Assembly: GCA_937901485.1 (NCBI GenBank)
Contig: CALGTT010000482.1
Span: forward strand, 1-18,207
From: an uncultured Ruminococcus sp.
GTDB lineage: Bacteria; Bacillota; Clostridia; Oscillospirales; Ruminococcaceae
Length of the DNA stretch: 18,207 nucleotides
Direction of reading: 5' to 3'
Shown: piece after piece, positions 15,273 to 18,207 of the stretch
Layout of the letters: every line of letters begins with the position of its first letter
How positions within the stretch are numbered: the first letter of the stretch is position 1
The notes under the pieces: generated by a model
Database searches by the model: none
What the model was told of the DNA's origin: nothing
The model's input: only the letters and a program-made list of their open reading frames with translations
Program-made: the position numbers and the translations under genes

Positions 15273-16163
15273 TTACTGTAATGCAGAAACCTTGATTCTT
15301 CCCAGCCCCATCACGCATAATTTTCCCGCACCGACAATTTCCGTCATGCGGAGCAGCGGAAGAAATTCTGAAAAATCGCCGGAAACGATCATTGCACCAG
15401 TGAATCCCGTCACATCCCACCGGGTATCCGTTCGGGAGGAATAGCGTGTCCGGCTGACGGGTGTCAGCATCCGGTACTGTGTCCGGATCTGCTCGGATTT
15501 TGCGATCAGACCGGCATAGTCAAATTCCGGTTCCATGCCTGCCTGCCGCATGACCGTACTGATCCGGCGAAGCATCGCCCGTGTCAGCTGCGGAAATCCG
15601 AAATCCTTTGCAGGGAGCTTTGTACGGTAGGGGGTCAGGAATTCGATGCAGTAACGTTCTGCGGGAGCGTCCGAAAAGGACGGATAATGCACCTGCGGCT
15701 TTCGCAGAAATGCCCCGTCAAACAGGGATTCCTGCGTTACACGATCCACCGCTCCGGTCAGCCGGAATGGTACATTTTTGTTTCCCAGCACGATGCCGTC
15801 ATGCAGAGCAAGCATGACATGCTCCGCCGCCTCCAGACCACGGGCAAAGAAGGTCAGCCCGAAACGGAGCTGACCATCGGAAAATGCTTCATCCGGACAG
15901 TCAATCACATAGGGATTGACAGCCTCCTCGCTGTGATCCGGTTTGGCACTGCTGAACAGGATTCCCGTACTGCATAGGTGTGTGCAGTTTTCGCAGTGGA
16001 ACTGCTGCTCCGGACAGAAACGGCGGAGCATGGCATTACCGATTGCACCACGAAGGGCAGAGCCATACCATCTGCCCTGTTCAGGCGTGCCGGAAAGCGG
16101 CTGCATGGTGATCTGGAGCTGAATATAGCCGATTTGTGAGAGTTGGGTTGTGATGTGATTCAT
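15273..16163 (-). CDS. cas6: Cas6-like crRNA endoribonuclease, PF10040 type
   Basis: 296 residues. ATG at 16163 (MNHITTQ) is preferred over an in-frame GTG at 16178, because AAGGAG lies just upstream of the ATG and overlaps the GTG version. ALRGAIGNAMLRRF (36-49) is a RAMP-type motif, followed by a cysteine group (Cys50, Cys57, Cys60, Cys64, ending CSTGILFS) typical of this Cas6 branch. Near the C-terminus, FTGAMIVSGDF and a glycine-containing end, VGAGKLCVMGLGRIKV, complete the second RAMP fold. Known role: cuts precursor crRNA within repeats. It heads the CARF-HEPN operon behind a consensus promoter and is a different lineage from the Cas6 at 16417. Which repeat it cuts cannot be read directly; its link with type III genes makes the 33-nt repeat the first guess. 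Confidence 0.82.
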   Translation of the reverse strand: MNHITTQLSQIGYIQLQITMQPLSGTPEQGRWYGSALRGAIGNAMLRRFCPEQQFHCENCTHLCSTGILFSSAKPDHSEEAVNPYVIDCPDEAFSDGQLRFGLTFFARGLEAAEHVMLALHDGIVLGNKNVPFRLTGAVDRVTQESLFDGAFLRKPQVHYPSFSDAPAERYCIEFLTPYRTKLPAKDFGFPQLTRAMLRRISTVMRQAGMEPEFDYAGLIAKSEQIRTQYRMLTPVSRTRYSSRTDTRWDVTGFTGAMIVSGDFSEFLPLLRMTEIVGAGKLCVMGLGRIKVSALQ

Positions 16164-16185
16164 GGGGTGCTCCTTCACTATTTAG

Positions 16186-16201
16186 GTTGTGTTGACACAA
16201 C
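16186..16201. promoter_or_regulatory. Inverted repeat in the 5' UTR of the cas6/CARF operon
   Basis: GTTGTGT-TG-ACACAAC, perfect 7-bp arms, between the minus-strand -10 box (16244-16239) and the cas6 ribosome site. It is placed like an operator for a repressor of this operon. A small RNA hairpin with a 2-nt loop is less likely. Confidence 0.45.
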
Positions 16202-16238
16202 GCAGATTTTAATACAATTCTTAAAAATGTACACATAA

Positions 16239-16267
16239 ATTATATCATATTTATACAAATTTGTCAA
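16239..16267 (-). promoter_or_regulatory. Consensus promoter of the cas6/CARF-HEPN operon
   Basis: On the minus strand, TTGACA (16267-16262), exactly 17 bp, TATAAT (16244-16239), with TGA before the -10 box. Both boxes match the sigma-A consensus exactly, which suggests strong transcription unless repressed. Confidence 0.88.
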
Positions 16268-16339
16268 TATTAAAACAAAATAAATGTTAAAGTTCACTTG
16301 TGTTTAATTAAAATTATCGGAAAGCACAGTGGAAACACA

Positions 16340-16368
16340 TTGACAAAATAGTTGTATTATGCTATAAT
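16340..16368 (+). promoter_or_regulatory. Consensus promoter of the second cas6
   Basis: TTGACA (16340-16345), 17 bp, TATAAT (16363-16368), with TGC before the -10 box: a perfect sigma-A match. It is divergent from the promoter at 16239-16267, with about 70 bp between the two -35 boxes. Confidence 0.88.
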
Positions 16369-16416
16369 ATGGGAGAAATTGAATCATCATACTCACAGTA
16401 AAAGGAAAGAATCAAC

Positions 16417-17139
16417 ATGCAGATTAGATTAACACTTGAACCCCGACAGCCGTTTGCCATTCCGCTGAGTTATCATTATCAGATACAGAGTGCGATCTAT
16501 CACCTGCTCAATGTGAATCCGGATTATGCACATTTCCTGCATGATACGGGATATGGCAGTACGAGCAGCCGGTTCCGCCTGTTCACTTTCGGCGGACTTT
16601 CGGGAAAATGCAGGATCGTGGGGAAAGAAATGCAGATAGAGGGCAGGATCACGCTGGAAATTCGCAGTATTTCAGAGGAATTCTGCAAGATTCTGAAGCA
16701 GGCTCTGCTTGAACGTGAGGAATTCCGGCTGTTCGATCAGACGCTTTCCGTGCGGATGATCGAGGTGGGCGAAAAGCATGTGACAGCGGAGCGTGTGTCC
16801 ATCGTGACACGCTCCCCCATCGTGGTCAAGTGCAGCGATGAGGCAGGAAAAACCATCTACTATGCACCGCATGACGCAGAATTTCTGCCGTTGCTTCAGA
16901 ATAATTTCAGCAGGAAATACGCTGCCTGCTTTGGAACGGAGCCGGAGGGAGGAATCCTGTTGCTTCCGCAGAACCAGCCCCGAAAGGTTGTTACCCGCTG
17001 CAAAGGCATCTGGGTGACGGCGTACCACGGAAAATTCCTGCTCATCGGTAAGCCGGAGTCGCTTGACCTGCTCTACCAGACGGGACTTGGCAGCAAAAAT
17101 GCACAGGGCTTCGGCATGTTCGACATCATCGACGACTAA
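16417..17139 (+). CDS. cas6: Cas6 crRNA endoribonuclease, classical type
   Basis: 240 residues, the usual Cas6 length. MQIRLTLEPRQPFAIPLSYH opens the first RAMP fold. YHYQIQSAIYHLL (19-31) and FLHDTGYGS (40-48) follow, with His41 the likely catalytic histidine by analogy with archaeal Cas6. The C-terminal glycine-rich loop GLGSKNAQGFGMF (223-235) is the family hallmark. AAAGGAAAG precedes the start. It has its own consensus promoter and its own terminator (17153-17197) and lies immediately before array 3, so it most likely processes the 30-nt repeat of that array. Known role: binds the repeat and cuts it to leave the 8-nt handle ATTGAAAC on the crRNA. Confidence 0.93.
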   Translation: MQIRLTLEPRQPFAIPLSYHYQIQSAIYHLLNVNPDYAHFLHDTGYGSTSSRFRLFTFGGLSGKCRIVGKEMQIEGRITLEIRSISEEFCKILKQALLEREEFRLFDQTLSVRMIEVGEKHVTAERVSIVTRSPIVVKCSDEAGKTIYYAPHDAEFLPLLQNNFSRKYAACFGTEPEGGILLLPQNQPRKVVTRCKGIWVTAYHGKFLLIGKPESLDLLYQTGLGSKNAQGFGMFDIIDD

Positions 17140-17152
17140 AACCGCATACAGA

Positions 17153-17197
17153 AAACCGCATTCATCCGGTCAGACGGGTGAACGCGGTTTCTTTTTT
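17153..17197 (+). terminator. Terminator after cas6, next to the end of array 3
   Basis: AAACCGC/GCGGTTT (17153-17159 with 17184-17190), one mismatch, then TTCATCCG/CGGGTGAA with one T-G pair, loop GTCAGA. C and six T follow (17191-17197). It stops cas6 transcription before the array. On the minus strand a TTTTCTGT stretch follows the stem, so it may also end the array 3 transcript arriving from the right. Confidence 0.88.
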
Positions 17198-17205
17198 GTG
17201 CAGGA

Positions 17206-18207
17206 AAATAGATACCCCAATTGGTAAGGTGCAAGTACACTATGAAAAAAATGATCAGAAAAGTTATCAGCAGTGCTGTAGCAATGTTTCAATACCCCAA
17301 TTGGTAAGGTGCAAGGAAAATAATAGTCGAGAGACTAACTTGGAGGTATATAAAGTTTCAATACCCCAATTGGTAAGGTGCAAGTTGCTGCGTTTTTTTA
17401 CGACGATGTGGTCGTTGCAGAACAGTTTCAATACCCCAATTGGTAAGGTGCAAGGCGACTGCGCATATCATTCCACTTCAGGTGGAACAATCGTCCGCCG
17501 TTGGGATTAACGCTGGTTTCAATACCCCAATTGGTAAGGTGCAAGGTATGAATGGTACGTTGTAAAGCCGATCAAGCATCCGGTTTCAATACCCCAATTG
17601 GTAAGGTGCAAGAAAACGGCAACCCGTTTGAACTGGAAGTTATGTCAGACGATCGCAGGATCGTTTCAATACCCCAATTGGTAAGGTGCAAGCATCAGTT
17701 ACAGGCACCTCCCCTTCGAGCTGAAGTTTGATCTCTCTCGTTTCAATACCCCAATTGGTAAGGTGCAAGACGCAACAACATCCGCAAACGATGCAAAGGC
17801 TGCTATTGTTTCAATACCCCAATTGGTAAGGTGCAAGTAGTAATGTTTTTCGCAGACTGCACTAAAGAAAGAGGTTATGTTATCACTCTCAGTTTCAATA
17901 CCCCAATTGGTAAGGTGCAAGGAGAGAGTTCGCTAATCTCGAAAATTACGCTAATGCGCGTGTAAGTTTCAATACCCCAATTGGTAAGGTGCAAGTATTC
18001 TGACTGAGGAAGGGGAGAAAATTTATGACAAATGAAAGTTTCAATACCCCAATTGGTAAGGTGCAAGTCTTAATCGGTATTGTTACATGGATAGCGAGTT
18101 AAGCAGTTTCAATACCCCAATTGGTAAGGTGCAAGAAGGCATCTGCAAAGACTGCAACTAAGAAGGCTGCTTCCAGTTTCAATACCCCAATTGGTAAGGT
18201 GCAAGCG
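17206..18207 (-). CRISPR. CRISPR array 3: at least 14 repeats of 30 nt, uneven spacers, runs past window edge
   Basis: Plus-strand repeats begin GTTTCAATACCCC and end TTGGTAAGGTGCAAG. They start at 17206 (decayed), 17286, 17355, 17425, 17516, 17583, 17663, 17740, 17808, 17892, 17966, 18038, 18106 and 18176. The 13 spacers measure 50, 39, 40, 61, 37, 50, 47, 38, 54, 44, 42, 38 and 40 nt, far less regular than arrays 1 and 2. Reverse-complemented, the repeat ends GGGTATTGAAAC, as in array 1, and the degenerate repeat is at the left, so the transcript should run leftward from a leader outside the window. Several spacers read as protein-coding pieces on the plus strand. Confidence 0.97.

Noticed and set aside
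15256..15420. N-terminal extension of the second CARF-HEPN gene by 55 codons.
   Set aside because: It overlaps the end of cas6 and has no family character; ATG at 15255 has a ribosome site and begins the CARF strand KSILITGLS.
17206..18207. Array 3 as a tandem or satellite repeat rather than a CRISPR, because spacing is uneven.
   Set aside because: The repeats are exact, the intervening sequences are all different, a Cas6 lies next to it, and the minus-strand repeat end matches array 1.

Overview
The window looks like a chromosome segment of a gut or rumen Clostridia (Bacillota), probably a Ruminococcus-type Oscillospiraceae. The basis is the codon use, strong AGGAGG-type ribosome sites, TTGACA/TATAAT promoters with a TGn extension, a cytoplasmic clostridial-type GH3 beta-glucosidase and an IS1182-like transposase. 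Genus is an inference.

Layout. (1) 1-382: 5' part of an IS1182-like transposase on the minus strand, cut by the window edge. (2) 745-3024: a monocistronic GH3 glycosidase, followed by a small transcription unit (promoter, 13-codon ORF, terminator; 3081-3268). (3) 3334-3957: CRISPR array 1 with its leader, 9 repeats of 33 nt and spacers of 33-35 nt, closed by a terminator. (4) 4132-11220: one promoter and five overlapping genes: cas10, a Cas7-Cas5-Cas11 fusion, a double Cas7, a Csx19-like protein and a Cas7 with a large insertion. This gene set and order matches the type III-Dv effector known from Synechocystis. (5) 11295-11621: a second copy of the array-1 leader, about 170 nt of structured non-repeat sequence, and a two-repeat orphan array with the same repeat. 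(6) 16163 down to 11729 (minus strand): cas6 of the PF10040 type and two CARF-HEPN ribonucleases, the last with an extra C-terminal domain. (7) 16417-17139: a second, classical Cas6, divergent from the first. (8) 17206 to the right edge: CRISPR array 3, with a different 30-nt repeat, very uneven spacers (37-61 nt) and inferred minus-strand transcription.

How it fits together (inference on known families). Two Cas6 enzymes would process two repeat types that share the same 12-nt 3' end, GGGTATTGAAAC, so both could feed crRNAs with the ATTGAAAC handle to one type III-Dv complex. Its Cas10 lacks an HD nuclease but keeps a cyclase motif. It would make cyclic oligoadenylate to switch on the two CARF-HEPN RNases; the fused domain on one of them may tune or end that signal. 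No cas1 or cas2 is present. The uneven spacers of array 3, several of which look like pieces of mRNAs including gene starts, suggest an unusual adaptation machinery, possibly RT-Cas1, beyond the right edge.
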